Shown in pieces: positions 7,192 through 15,024 of a stretch of 21,011 nucleotides of DNA. A program made the translations under genes and the position numbers. Below the pieces are notes generated by a model. It did not search any database, had not been told where the DNA came from, and worked only from the letters and a program-made list of their open reading frames with translations. The DNA is from Christensenella sp. UBA4636. GTDB lineage: Bacteria; Bacillota; Clostridia; Christensenellales; Borkfalkiaceae. Location: positions 1 to 21,011 of the forward strand of contig DHMS01000028.1 of the NCBI GenBank assembly GCA_002405915.1. Reading direction: 5' to 3'. Positions within the stretch are counted from its first letter, which is position 1. Each line of letters starts with the position of its first letter.

Positions 7192-8863
7192 TGGTTATCG
7201 ACTCCTTGAGCTTGGTCAAAGCGATTTTCGTTTCGGCTGCCGTTTCGCCTAAAAGCGAAGCTATCTCCTGAACGATACGCATTTGTTTGTCGACGACCTT
7301 GTCGGCGACTTCGACCGTCTGGCGGGAAATGCTTTCCTTTTTCTCGCGTTCGTTCTCCTCGTCCGTTATGTCGCGCATAATGCAGATAAGGAGTTGGTAC
7401 GCGTCGTCGTAAACGACGGTCTGTTCGACGTATTTTTTATATTCCGCAAGGTACGTTCTCTGATTTTTAACGCTTCTTTTCGTTTCAAGCACTTTTAAGA
7501 ATATGCCCGGGTCGAGAATTCTGACGACCTGGTCGCCCAAAACGTCGGAAACGGAACGGATATTCATTATCTTTCTTGCGGCGACGTTAATCTGCTGAAC
7601 TTCGAGCTTGTCGTTCAGAACGATAAGCCCGTTCGGCGTGTTGTTGACTATGCAGTCGGAAAAGCTTTCGGCTTTTTCTTTGAGGTACGGCAAGCACATG
7701 GAAATTTCCGCCTTGCCGTGGTAAATGGCAATCGCCTTTTCTCGGCATGTGTCGTACCCGCAAGAGCCGCAGTTAAGCTCGTCCTCGGGGCGCGTTTTGC
7801 CCATTTTTTTGAGAATTTCTTTTATTTCTGCTTCGCTCGGAATGCCGTTGCGAAGTTCTATGCGCGCAAAATGCTTCTTCATGTCGTAAGATTCAAGCTC
7901 TTTAACCTCGAAATCTTTCTTGCCCGCATAAGAAGCTACAGCCATGTAATCTTCTACCGGCGCGCGGTGGTACTTTTCCATAACGGGTCCGCCCACGCAG
8001 CTACCTATGCAAGCCGACATTTCGATAAAGCATTTATGCACTTTGCCCTGTTCGATATCTTTGAGCGCGGCTATGCAGTTTTCCGTGCCGTCTATCGCAA
8101 GATAGGTGTAACCGTCGGACGAAGAAGTATCCATCGTTTTTAAAATTCCGCCCGTCGTCGGGAAAAATCTTGCCCTTGAATTTTCCGTTTTGTCCTCGTG
8201 TTGCTCCAAATCGATATTTTCCGCTTTAAGCCAGTCGGTCAGTTCCTTAAAGGTAAGCACCGCGTCGACGTAACCGTCGTAAAAAGCGGCTTCGTCCTTT
8301 TTTGCTATGCACGGACCTATAAACACGACTTTCGCCTCGGGGTTGCGGAGCTTGATGTCCTTCGCATGGGCAAGCATCGGCGAGAGAACGTCCGCAAGGT
8401 AGATAAGTTCGGACGGGTAATATTTTTGTATAAGAAGATTTATGGAGTGACAGCATGACGAAATTATTACGTCGCGTTTGTCCTCTTTTATCATTCTTTC
8501 GTATTCTTTTTTAACAATCGTGGCGCCTATCGCCGTTTCTTCCACGTCCTTAAACCCGAGAGATAAAAGAGCCTTTTTCATGCTCTCTATTCCCACTCCC
8601 TTGTAGTTTGCGATAAACGACGGGGCAAGGCTGACGTAAACGGGTGCGCCCGATTGAATTAAAACTTTCGTCTTTTCCGTTTCGCTTTGGATTTCCTTAG
8701 CGTTTTGCGGACATACGACGAAGCACTGTCCGCACAAAATGCACTCGTTTCCTATAACGTGGGCTTGGTTAGCCGAGAAACGAATTGACTTGACGGGACA
8801 GTGCCTTATGCACTTATAGCAGTTTTTACAGTTTGATTTTTTGAGAGTAAGATAGTCTGCCAT
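7184..8863 (-). CDS. Sensory-type [FeFe] hydrogenase with PAS domain (HydS-like)
   Basis: A 559-aa protein. Order of parts: two 4Fe-4S sites (C12/15/18/22 and C41/44/47/51); an H-cluster domain with L1 SSCCHS (135-140), L2 FIGPCIAKKDE (181-191, Cys185) and L3 EMSACIGSCVGGP (281-293, Cys285 and Cys289); a further four-cysteine 4Fe-4S module (C365/368/373/390); a PAS domain (about 400-500); and a C-terminal helical, probably coiled-coil, stretch (505-555). Fusing an H-cluster domain to PAS is the mark of putative H2 or redox sensors rather than bulk H2 producers. The protein would sense in the cytoplasm and pass the signal to the overlapping phosphatase. The ATG at 8863 has AGAGGGG upstream and follows the previous stop by 2 nt. 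The His in place of Pro in L1 is unusual. Confidence 0.92.
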   Translation of the reverse strand: MADYLTLKKSNCKNCYKCIRHCPVKSIRFSANQAHVIGNECILCGQCFVVCPQNAKEIQSETEKTKVLIQSGAPVYVSLAPSFIANYKGVGIESMKKALLSLGFKDVEETAIGATIVKKEYERMIKEDKRDVIISSCCHSINLLIQKYYPSELIYLADVLSPMLAHAKDIKLRNPEAKVVFIGPCIAKKDEAAFYDGYVDAVLTFKELTDWLKAENIDLEQHEDKTENSRARFFPTTGGILKTMDTSSSDGYTYLAIDGTENCIAALKDIEQGKVHKCFIEMSACIGSCVGGPVMEKYHRAPVEDYMAVASYAGKKDFEVKELESYDMKKHFARIELRNGIPSEAEIKEILKKMGKTRPEDELNCGSCGYDTCREKAIAIYHGKAEISMCLPYLKEKAESFSDCIVNNTPNGLIVLNDKLEVQQINVAARKIMNIRSVSDVLGDQVVRILDPGIFLKVLETKRSVKNQRTYLAEYKKYVEQTVVYDDAYQLLICIMRDITDEENEREKKESISRQTVEVADKVVDKQMRIVQEIASLLGETAAETKIALTKLKESITNE

Positions 8864-8865
8864 TC

Positions 8866-9132
8866 TTATTCCCCTCTGTCTTTTTTTATCGCGGGCAGAA
8901 TAGTACCCGTCCAGAATTCGTTGAATCCCTCGGGCGTTATTCCGGTATAAACGTCATCGTTTACGCTTACGGTTACGCCGACGCGATTGCACTTACCGGC
9001 ACAAAAGCAACCGGTAAGCACTATTTCGTCTTCTAAGCGTTCGTCTTTAACTTTTTGTTCGAGAAGTTCGACGAGGCGCGGCGCGCCCTTTAAGTGACAC
9101 GAACTCCCTACGCAAATTTGGACGATAAGCAT
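8866..9132 (-). CDS. Small thioredoxin-like 2Fe-2S protein (NuoE/HydC-type), first of pair
   Basis: An 88-aa single domain. It carries CVGSSC (Cys7, Cys12) and GCFCAGKC (Cys42, Cys44, Cys48), the C-x4-C ... C-x3-C pattern that binds a 2Fe-2S cluster in NuoE-type thioredoxin-fold ferredoxins. It is probably an electron carrier or signal input for the adjacent hydrogenase-like protein. The gaps to its neighbours are 3 nt upstream and 2 nt downstream, so it is firmly inside the operon. The gene before it encodes a paralogue; both share the SSCH-KG signature. Confidence 0.88.
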   Translation of the reverse strand: MLIVQICVGSSCHLKGAPRLVELLEQKVKDERLEDEIVLTGCFCAGKCNRVGVTVSVNDDVYTGITPEGFNEFWTGTILPAIKKDRGE

Positions 9133-9135
9133 TTT

Positions 9136-9378
9136 TTATACTCTCGCGAGAATTTCTTTTTCAAAAAACTCTTTTACGGTTTCGGGGCTTACCGAGAAGA
9201 ATTTGCCGTCAACGGTGACGCAAACGCCTTCCTGGCACTTGCCCATGCAGAACGTGCCGCCGAGTTCGACCTTGTCTTTAAGGTTGTTTTCGGCAATCAG
9301 ATACTGAAGCTGTTCTACGACCTGGCGCGAGCCTTTGATGTGGCAGGAACTTCCGATACAAACGGTAACTTTTATCAT
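9136..9378 (-). CDS. Small thioredoxin-like 2Fe-2S protein (NuoE/HydC-type), second of pair
   Basis: An 80-aa single domain with the same ligand pattern as its neighbour: Cys7 and Cys12 in CIGSSC, Cys44 and Cys48 in FCMGKC. It lacks the extra cysteine at 42. The start at 9378 has GGGAG 9 nt upstream. It follows the kinase gene by 33 nt and precedes the 88-aa paralogue by 3 nt. Divergence between the two suggests that they have different redox partners or potentials. It is probably a soluble cytoplasmic electron carrier. Confidence 0.88.
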   Translation of the reverse strand: MIKVTVCIGSSCHIKGSRQVVEQLQYLIAENNLKDKVELGGTFCMGKCQEGVCVTVDGKFFSVSPETVKEFFEKEILARV

Positions 9379-9411
9379 ATATGTGATCTCCCTATATATT
9401 TTTTAAACGGA

Positions 9412-10164
9412 TTATTCGTAATCTACTACGTCTACCCAGGAAAGCAAGAATTCTCTTTCTTTCTCGTTGCCCTTTACGGACTGCGAAGCGGCTACTATCG
9501 GCATCCACTTCTGAACGTACTGTTTTGCGGTGTCGGTCTTTTTGCAGAAGATGTCGAGATAATCTTTCGCTCCCTGAATATCCCCGGCAAGCCAGAAGAG
9601 AAGATACGTTCTCGCAACGTCCGCCGAGGCGTTGCCCTGAGTCGCGTGCGACCAGTCGATGACGTACGCCTTACCCTCTTCGTCGATTATGACGTTAGAG
9701 GGGTTGAAGTCGCCATGGCAAAGCTTGTTGTGCTTGGGCATGCCTTCGAGGCGAGTGTGCAAATCGTAACGGGTGGTTGCGTCGAGGTCTGCTTCGGAAA
9801 TCTTAGCGTTCATCTTGTCTTTGAGCTTGCGAAGAAGCGGGCAAGTGTGCTTTTGAATTTCTATCTGCAAATCGACGAATTTTTCGAGGTATTCGTGCTT
9901 TTTTTCGGGATTTTCCTGCATAAGGCGGTCGAGCGTTTTGCCCTTTATATATTCGGAAACGATAGCCCACTTTCCGTCGATAGTCGTTACGGCTTTAATC
10001 TTCGGAATGTTAAGCCCCGTTTCTTCTACTCTCGCCTGGTTCAAAGCTTCGTTCAAAACGTCGGCTTTAGAAAACCCTTCGTCAAAGACTTTAATGCAGT
10101 CCTCTCCGTCACGGTAGACGGTTTTGCTTGTTCTTACGGCAATAATTCTGTCAAGTTTCATCAT
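9412..10164 (-). CDS. APH/choline-kinase-like phosphotransferase
   Basis: A 250-aa protein of the aminoglycoside-phosphotransferase-like kinase fold. It shows an ATP-binding lysine in CIKVF (Lys25), the catalytic loop HGDFNPSN (150-157, Asp152 and Asn157) and the metal-binding DWSHA (Asp170). I believe it belongs to a family of such kinases common in anaerobes, but its substrate is unknown, and antibiotic resistance should not be assumed. Two ATG codons in a row (10164 and 10161) both suit the GGAGG site (5 or 8 nt). It sits 24 nt after adhE and before the Fe-S pair, so it belongs to the fermentation/hydrogen operon. A small molecule or a protein could be its target. Confidence 0.8.
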   Translation of the reverse strand: MMKLDRIIAVRTSKTVYRDGEDCIKVFDEGFSKADVLNEALNQARVEETGLNIPKIKAVTTIDGKWAIVSEYIKGKTLDRLMQENPEKKHEYLEKFVDLQIEIQKHTCPLLRKLKDKMNAKISEADLDATTRYDLHTRLEGMPKHNKLCHGDFNPSNVIIDEEGKAYVIDWSHATQGNASADVARTYLLFWLAGDIQGAKDYLDIFCKKTDTAKQYVQKWMPIVAASQSVKGNEKEREFLLSWVDVVDYE

Positions 10165-10188
10165 TAAATCCTCCGGTAGTAATAAAAG

Positions 10189-12903
10189 TTATGCCTTTTT
10201 TAAACCGCTTTTAGCTCTGCGGTAAGCTTTTTTAACTTCTTCTTCGGCGGGCTTTTCAAAGTCCTTCGCGCTCGGAACTTCCGCTTCCTTGAACGTATCT
10301 TTCCCGTAGTAAGCGTTGAGATACATCTGCTTGATTTCGCTCATGAGCGGGTAGCGGGGGTTCGCGCCGGTGCATTGGTCGTCGAATGCCTGTTCAACCA
10401 TAGCGTCGAGGCGGGCAAGGAAGTCGGCTTCGTCCGGAACGTAGTCGCGGATAGTCGGCTTAATGCCTACTCTTGCTTTGAGTTCGTCAATGGCTTTGAT
10501 AAGTCCTTCGACCTTTTCCTTATCGGTTTCGCCCTTTATTCCGAGATAGTCGGCAACTTCGGCGTATCTTGCAAGCGTGTGCGGATAAGCGTACTGCGGG
10601 AAGGTACCCATCTTAGCGGGAACTTCCGCGGAGTTGAAGCGGATAACTTCGTCGAGCATCAAAGCGTTTGCGATACCGTGAGGAATGTGGTGGAACGCGC
10701 CGAGCTTGTGCGCCATCGAGTGGCAAACGCCGAGGAACGCGTTAGCGAAAGCCATACCCGCCATAGTAGCGGCGTTAGCCATTTTTTCACGCGCTTCAAC
10801 GTCGGTCTGTCCGTTGTCGTAAGCTCTGGGCAAATAAGTGAATATGTTCATGATGGATCTCAAAGCCAAGCCGTCGGTATAATCGGTTGCCATCATGGAA
10901 GCGTAAGCTTCGAGGCAGTGCGATACGGCGTCGATACCGGAAGCAGCCGTCAAGCCGCGAGGAGCGGACATGTGGAAGTCGGTGTCGATGATAGCCATCT
11001 TAGGAAGAAGTTCGTAGTCTGCAAGCGGATACTTGATACCCGAACGCTCGTCGGTGATAACCGCGAACGGGGTAACTTCGGAACCGGTACCCGCGGAAGT
11101 CGGGATAGCGATGAAGTAAGCCTTTTCGCCCATCTTCGGGAAGGTGTAAACACGCTTTCTGATATCCATGAAGCGCATTGCCATATCCATGAAGTCGACT
11201 TCGGGGTGTTCGTACATAACCCACATTATCTTGCCCGCGTCCATAGCGGAGCCGCCGCCCAAAGCGATGATGCAATCGGGTTCGAAAGCTCTCATCTGCG
11301 CGGTGCCTTCCTTAGCGCATTTAAGCGTGGGGTCCGGGGCTACGTCGAAGAACGTGGTGTGTTGAATGCCCATCTGGTCAAGTTTGTCGGTGATGGGTTT
11401 GGTGTATCCGTTGTGATATAAGAAGCTGTCGGTAACGATGAAGCATTTCTTTTTGCCCATAACCGTTTTAAGCTCGTCGAGAGCTACCGGCAAGCAGCCT
11501 TTCTTAATGTAAACCTTTTCGGGCGCTCTGAACCAAAGCATATTTTCTCTCCTTTCGGCAACCGTTTTGATATTTATAAGATGTTTTACGCCAACGTTCT
11601 CCGATACGGAGTTGCCGCCCCAAGAACCGCAGCCGAGCGTTAGCGACGGGGTGAGCATAAAGTTATAAATATCGCCGATACCGCCTTGAGAAGACGGAGT
11701 GTTGACGAGGATACGGCAAGTCTTCATTCTCTCGGTGAATTCTTTGAGCTTATCTTGCTGAGTCGCGATATCGAGGTAGATTGACGAAGTGTGACCGTAA
11801 CCGCCGTCCGCGATAAGGTGTTCGGCTTTGGAGAACGCGTCCTCTATGTCGGTAGCCTTGTACATGGCGAGTACCGGGGAAAGTTTTTCGTGAGCGAATT
11901 CTTCGGAAAGTTCTACGCTTTCCACTTCGCCTATCAAAATCTTCGTTCCCTCGGGAACGGTTACGCCCGCGAGAGCCGCTATCTTAGCGGCTTTCTGTCC
12001 GACGATTTTCGCGTTGAGCGCGCCGTTTATGATAATGGTCTTTCTTACCTTTTCGGTTTCTTCGGGATTTAAGAAGTAGCAACCTCTGTTCGCAAATTCT
12101 TCCTTTACCGCGTCGTAAACCTTTTCGAGAACGATTACCGACTGCTCGGAAGCGCAAATCATACCGTTGTCGAAGGTCTTGGAGTGGATAATCGAGTTAA
12201 CCGCAAGCGTTATGTCTGCGGAATCGTCGATTATAGCGGGGGTGTTGCCGGGTCCTACGCCGAGTGCCGGCTTACCGGAAGAATACGCCGCCTTAACCAT
12301 GCCGGGACCGCCTGTCGCGAGAATGATATCGGCTTCTTTCATTAAGAGGTTAGTCATATCGAGGCTCGGAACGTCTATCCAACCGATGATGCCCTCGGGC
12401 GCGCCTGCTTTGACGGCGGCTTCGAGTACTACTCTTGCCGCGGCAATCGTCGAATGTTTTGCTCTCGGGTGCGGGCTTATTATGATACCGTTTCTCGTTT
12501 TGAGCGCGATAAGCGTTTTGAATATAGCGGTGGAAGTAGGGTTAGTCGTCGGGATAACCGCGCCGATTACGCCCACAGGTTCGGCGATTTTCTTTACGCC
12601 GTAGGCCTTATCCTCTTCCAAAACGCCGCAGGTTTTAACGTTTCTGTACTTGTTGTAGATGTATTCCGAAGCGAAATGGTTCTTGATTATCTTGTCTTCT
12701 ACGATACCCATGCCCGTTTCTTCGACGGCAAGCTTTGCAAGCGGAATACGCATCTTGTTAGCTTCCGTAGCGGCTGCGAGGAAAATTTTGTCGACCTGTT
12801 CCTGAGTGTAGGTAGAGAAAATCTTTTGCGCTGCTTTTACTCTTGCGATAGCCTTTTCAAGCGTTTCCACGCTGTCGACTATTTCATAAGTTTTTTCTTC
12901 CAT
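10189..12903 (-). CDS. adhE: Bifunctional acetaldehyde-CoA/alcohol dehydrogenase
   Basis: A 904-aa fermentative enzyme reducing acetyl-CoA to acetaldehyde and then ethanol with two NADH. The N-terminal aldehyde dehydrogenase half (about 1-440) has the catalytic Cys250 in NGMICASEQ. The C-terminal iron-dependent alcohol dehydrogenase half has the NAD-binding GGGSAMDAGK (549-558) and the iron ligands Asp658, His662, His728 and His742, each shifted by about five from the E. coli enzyme. Family members form long helical spirosomes. The tail is slightly longer than usual and Lys-rich. The ATG at 12903 has AAGGAG about 6 nt upstream. It follows rex by 95 nt and heads the run to the phosphatase gene, so control by Rex in response to NADH is likely, though I see no clear Rex operator in front of it. 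Confidence 0.97.
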   Translation of the reverse strand: MEEKTYEIVDSVETLEKAIARVKAAQKIFSTYTQEQVDKIFLAAATEANKMRIPLAKLAVEETGMGIVEDKIIKNHFASEYIYNKYRNVKTCGVLEEDKAYGVKKIAEPVGVIGAVIPTTNPTSTAIFKTLIALKTRNGIIISPHPRAKHSTIAAARVVLEAAVKAGAPEGIIGWIDVPSLDMTNLLMKEADIILATGGPGMVKAAYSSGKPALGVGPGNTPAIIDDSADITLAVNSIIHSKTFDNGMICASEQSVIVLEKVYDAVKEEFANRGCYFLNPEETEKVRKTIIINGALNAKIVGQKAAKIAALAGVTVPEGTKILIGEVESVELSEEFAHEKLSPVLAMYKATDIEDAFSKAEHLIADGGYGHTSSIYLDIATQQDKLKEFTERMKTCRILVNTPSSQGGIGDIYNFMLTPSLTLGCGSWGGNSVSENVGVKHLINIKTVAERRENMLWFRAPEKVYIKKGCLPVALDELKTVMGKKKCFIVTDSFLYHNGYTKPITDKLDQMGIQHTTFFDVAPDPTLKCAKEGTAQMRAFEPDCIIALGGGSAMDAGKIMWVMYEHPEVDFMDMAMRFMDIRKRVYTFPKMGEKAYFIAIPTSAGTGSEVTPFAVITDERSGIKYPLADYELLPKMAIIDTDFHMSAPRGLTAASGIDAVSHCLEAYASMMATDYTDGLALRSIMNIFTYLPRAYDNGQTDVEAREKMANAATMAGMAFANAFLGVCHSMAHKLGAFHHIPHGIANALMLDEVIRFNSAEVPAKMGTFPQYAYPHTLARYAEVADYLGIKGETDKEKVEGLIKAIDELKARVGIKPTIRDYVPDEADFLARLDAMVEQAFDDQCTGANPRYPLMSEIKQMYLNAYYGKDTFKEAEVPSAKDFEKPAEEEVKKAYRRAKSGLKKA

Positions 12904-12958
12904 AAAAAGCTCCTTATATGTATGAATTTCTTTTTTGTAATGTTGCCTTGGTTACCTT

Positions 12959-13010
12959 AGCCGATTGCTTTTTATCGGCTTATATATAGCGGGAATTCTC
13001 ACAATCCCGC
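12959..13010 (-). other. Two hairpins at the rex-adhE junction
   Basis: On the minus strand GCGGGA/TCCCGC (13010-12989, loop about 10 nt) spans the rex stop codon. AGCCGAT/ATCGGCT (12980-12959, loop 8 nt) follows 8 nt later. Neither is followed by a U-run, so they are not standard terminators. They may set relative expression by RNA processing or partial termination between rex and adhE. Confidence 0.5.
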
Positions 13011-13622
13011 GGAAAGCACGGCGAGCGAAGCCGCCATGTTCTCGTTCTTGATTCTTATGCCCTCCGGAACCGAAATTCTACCGGGCGCGAAGTTCCAGAT
13101 AGCTTTCACTCCGCATTTTATAAATTCGTCCGCAACCTGTTGCGCGGCTTTTTCCGGAACGCAGATAATGCCTATCTTTACGTCGTTTTCTTTTGCGAAG
13201 CTTTCAAGCTCATCCATCGGGAAAACGGCTTTGCCGTTAGAAAGCTCTTCCTTTTTAGTCGCGCTCAAATCGAACGCCGCCGGGATATCCAACCCGTACT
13301 CGGAAAAATGTTCGTAGGAAAGAAGCGCGCGACCCAGCCGCCCCGCTCCTACGATGACGGCAACGGTGTTGTTGCTGCACCCCAAACGGAATTCGAGGTG
13401 CTTTTTCAATTCTTCGTAGGAGTAACCGGTTTTCGGTCTGCCCTTACCGCAGACCAAAGCCAAATCCTTTCTCACCTGGACTTCGCCCAAGCCTAACGCG
13501 CGGGCAATTTTGGCAGAAGACACGTTCGTTCTCTCGTCTTTCGGGAGCGAACGCAGATAATGCAAGTATACGGGCAAACGTTCAAGTACCGTTTTAGGTA
13601 TTTTGATTTCGGTCATCTTCAT
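12999..13622 (-). CDS. rex: Redox-sensing transcriptional repressor Rex
   Basis: A 207-aa protein of typical Rex length. An N-terminal winged helix (about 5-75, recognition region SSAKIARALGLGEVQVRKDL) is followed by a Rossmann domain with VGAGRLGRAL (91-100), which binds NADH/NAD+. A C-terminal helix (ENMAASLAVLSAGL) supplies the domain swap of the dimer. Rex leaves DNA when NADH rises and so derepresses fermentative genes. Its location directly upstream of adhE and the hydrogenase operon fits this role. The start at 13622 has GGGAGG only 4 nt away. A second ATG two codons in (13616) has a 10-nt spacing and cannot be excluded. Confidence 0.95.
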   Translation of the reverse strand: MKMTEIKIPKTVLERLPVYLHYLRSLPKDERTNVSSAKIARALGLGEVQVRKDLALVCGKGRPKTGYSYEELKKHLEFRLGCSNNTVAVIVGAGRLGRALLSYEHFSEYGLDIPAAFDLSATKKEELSNGKAVFPMDELESFAKENDVKIGIICVPEKAAQQVADEFIKCGVKAIWNFAPGRISVPEGIRIKNENMAASLAVLSAGL

Positions 13623-13650
13623 TTGCCCTCCCTTGTATTTTCAATTATAC

Positions 13651-13662
13651 ATTATATCACAA
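13651..13662 (-). promoter_or_regulatory. Extended -10 promoter of rex, with possible Rex half-site
   Basis: On the minus strand TGATATAAT (TG-n-TATAAT) lies 29 nt before the rex start. There is no good -35 at 17 nt, consistent with an extended -10 promoter. The overlapping TTGTGAT (13662-13656) looks like one half of a Rex operator, but the matching second half is not evident, so autoregulation is only a suggestion. Confidence 0.5.
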
Positions 13663-13693
13663 ACTTTTTGAAAGAGGATATAGTTTTTAATTT

Positions 13694-13800
13694 TATCGGT
13701 ATATCAATATCGATATATCGGTATCGATTAAATCGTAAAAAAAGGCGAAAGCCTAAAAAACTATTGTTTTTATCGATTATATGATATCATTTTGATATCA
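13694..13800. promoter_or_regulatory. Cluster of ATCGATAT-type palindromes upstream of rex
   Basis: Iterated TATCG/CGATA words lie at 13694-13735, including the palindrome ATCGATAT region and GGTATCGATT. ATCGATTATATGATATCAT and a second TGATATCA follow at 13772-13800. A short hairpin, AGGC-GAAA-GCCT (13743-13754), with T-rich flanks separates the two groups and may be a weak terminator for the LysR gene, which ends at 13830. The repeated dyads suggest a binding site for a dimeric regulator, but no regulator can be named. Confidence 0.4.
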
Positions 13801-13829
13801 CTTTTTTAACTTATAATACGTACTTAGCC

Positions 13830-14756
13830 TTAACCTATAAATTTGCGCTTAGCGTCGCACAGACAACTGATGAACGCTTTGTCAAGCTCGGTAAGATGAT
13901 AATCTTCGGGGTAGATAAGCACGTCGCGGTAATAGCGAATGTTTTCGTTGCATTTCAACATCGTCAGTCCGTACCGCTCCAAAGTTTCGTCCGGGATAGG
14001 AGAAACCCACATAAAGAGGTCGGGGTTGACAGCCATCATATCGAACTGGCTCGCCCTCTCGAAAACGAATATTCTGCGCTTGATGTTGTCGGGCAATTCT
14101 TCTTTTCTTACGTCCGATAAGGGAAGGGACGGAACGTACGGGTCGGCATGGGCTATTTCGATATAATATTCGAGGTCGGAAAACTTGACTTCGTCAAGCT
14201 CGGCAAGCGGGCTTTTTTTGCTCGTTAAAATGCGGTACTTGAATTCCGTGATAAGCTCGTAATTAAGCTTTTTCGCCTCTAACATTTCCTTGAACTGTTT
14301 GTCGTACACGGAAGCGTAACGAATAACGCCGAGCTTGTAATCTCCGCGCAAAATGTTGTTGATTGCGCGTAAGGCATTCGTTTCCTTATAAAATATATCG
14401 CACTGCTCTTCTTTAAGTAGCCTTTCGGTGAACCGAGCGAACGCGTAAGAAATGTAGCTTGCGCGCGGAACGGAAACGGTGAGAGTGCTTTTTTTGCTTT
14501 CGCCCGTCTTGAACATTTCCTCTACTTCTTCTATCTCGCCCAAAATTTTTCTGCCGTAAGATATAAGCCGCTCGCCGTCGGGCGTTAAAGTCATGCCCTT
14601 GCTGTTGCGGTCGAACACGGTTATGCCGAGTTCCTTTTCAAGTTCTTTTATCGCGCGCGAAAGATTCGGCTGAGCAACGAAAAGCTCCTCCGCGGCTTTG
14701 TTTATAGAACCTATTCTCGCAACTTCTACGGCGTATTTTAAGTAAAGTATGTTCAT
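13830..14756 (-). CDS. LysR-family transcriptional regulator
   Basis: A 308-aa protein of standard LysR length. The N-terminal winged helix (1-60) contains GSINKAAEELFVAQPNLSRA and then the wing helix KELEKELGITVFDR. Residues 90-300 form the periplasmic-binding-protein-like effector domain. The effector and targets are unknown. It is transcribed from its own promoter, between the glycosidase operon upstream and rex downstream, all on the same strand, so it could control either side. The ATG at 14756 has GGGAGG about 15 nt upstream, which is long, but there is no better internal start before the helix-turn-helix. Confidence 0.93.
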   Translation of the reverse strand: MNILYLKYAVEVARIGSINKAAEELFVAQPNLSRAIKELEKELGITVFDRNSKGMTLTPDGERLISYGRKILGEIEEVEEMFKTGESKKSTLTVSVPRASYISYAFARFTERLLKEEQCDIFYKETNALRAINNILRGDYKLGVIRYASVYDKQFKEMLEAKKLNYELITEFKYRILTSKKSPLAELDEVKFSDLEYYIEIAHADPYVPSLPLSDVRKEELPDNIKRRIFVFERASQFDMMAVNPDLFMWVSPIPDETLERYGLTMLKCNENIRYYRDVLIYPEDYHLTELDKAFISCLCDAKRKFIG

Positions 14757-14786
14757 GAATAGAGCTTTTCGCCTCCCGTCAAAATA

Positions 14787-14815
14787 ACTATATTATAAAT
14801 TAAGAATTTTGTCAA
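14787..14815 (-). promoter_or_regulatory. Consensus promoter of the LysR gene
   Basis: On the minus strand a perfect TTGACA (14815-14810) is followed after 17 nt by TATAGT (14792-14787). It lies 31 nt before the start codon. Confidence 0.75.
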
Positions 14816-14937
14816 CTTATACAAGGGAAAATATGGCAAAAACATTATTCGACATTGCAATTCTTTTTTTTCATGAGGCGGTTTTTAGTAAAAATAAGTG
14901 CGGTGACTTTTCAATTTTCAACTTTCGACCCATAAAA

Positions 14938-14968
14938 GGTTGCCGACGGCAAAACGCCGTCGGCAACC
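14938..14968 (-). terminator. Strong hairpin terminator of the glycosidase operon
   Basis: A perfect 13-bp stem (GGTTGCCGACGGC paired with GCCGTCGGCAACC) with a 5-nt loop is followed on the minus strand by TTTTATGGG. It lies 57 nt after the glycosidase stop codon. The T-run is short but the stem is very stable. Confidence 0.8.
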
Positions 14969-15024
14969 GAAAGGAAAATATAGTAAAAACTATTGCGTGT
15001 GTGCTTTAATACTTTTAACCGCCG

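Noticed and set aside
9412..10164. Antibiotic resistance gene (aminoglycoside phosphotransferase)
   Set aside because: Only the general kinase fold is shared. The operon context is fermentative and no specific resistance signature was recognised.
12959..12980. AGCCGAT/ATCGGCT dyad before adhE as a Rex operator
   Set aside because: It does not resemble the TTGTGAA/TTCACAA-type Rex site. It is better explained as an RNA hairpin in the rex-adhE junction.
14833..15009. Plus-strand small frame starting MAKTLFDIAILFF with an AAGGG site 5 nt upstream
   Set aside because: It runs through the perfect 13-bp terminator palindrome at 14938-14968 and the TTGAAA-type iteration, and no promoter or partner gene supports it.
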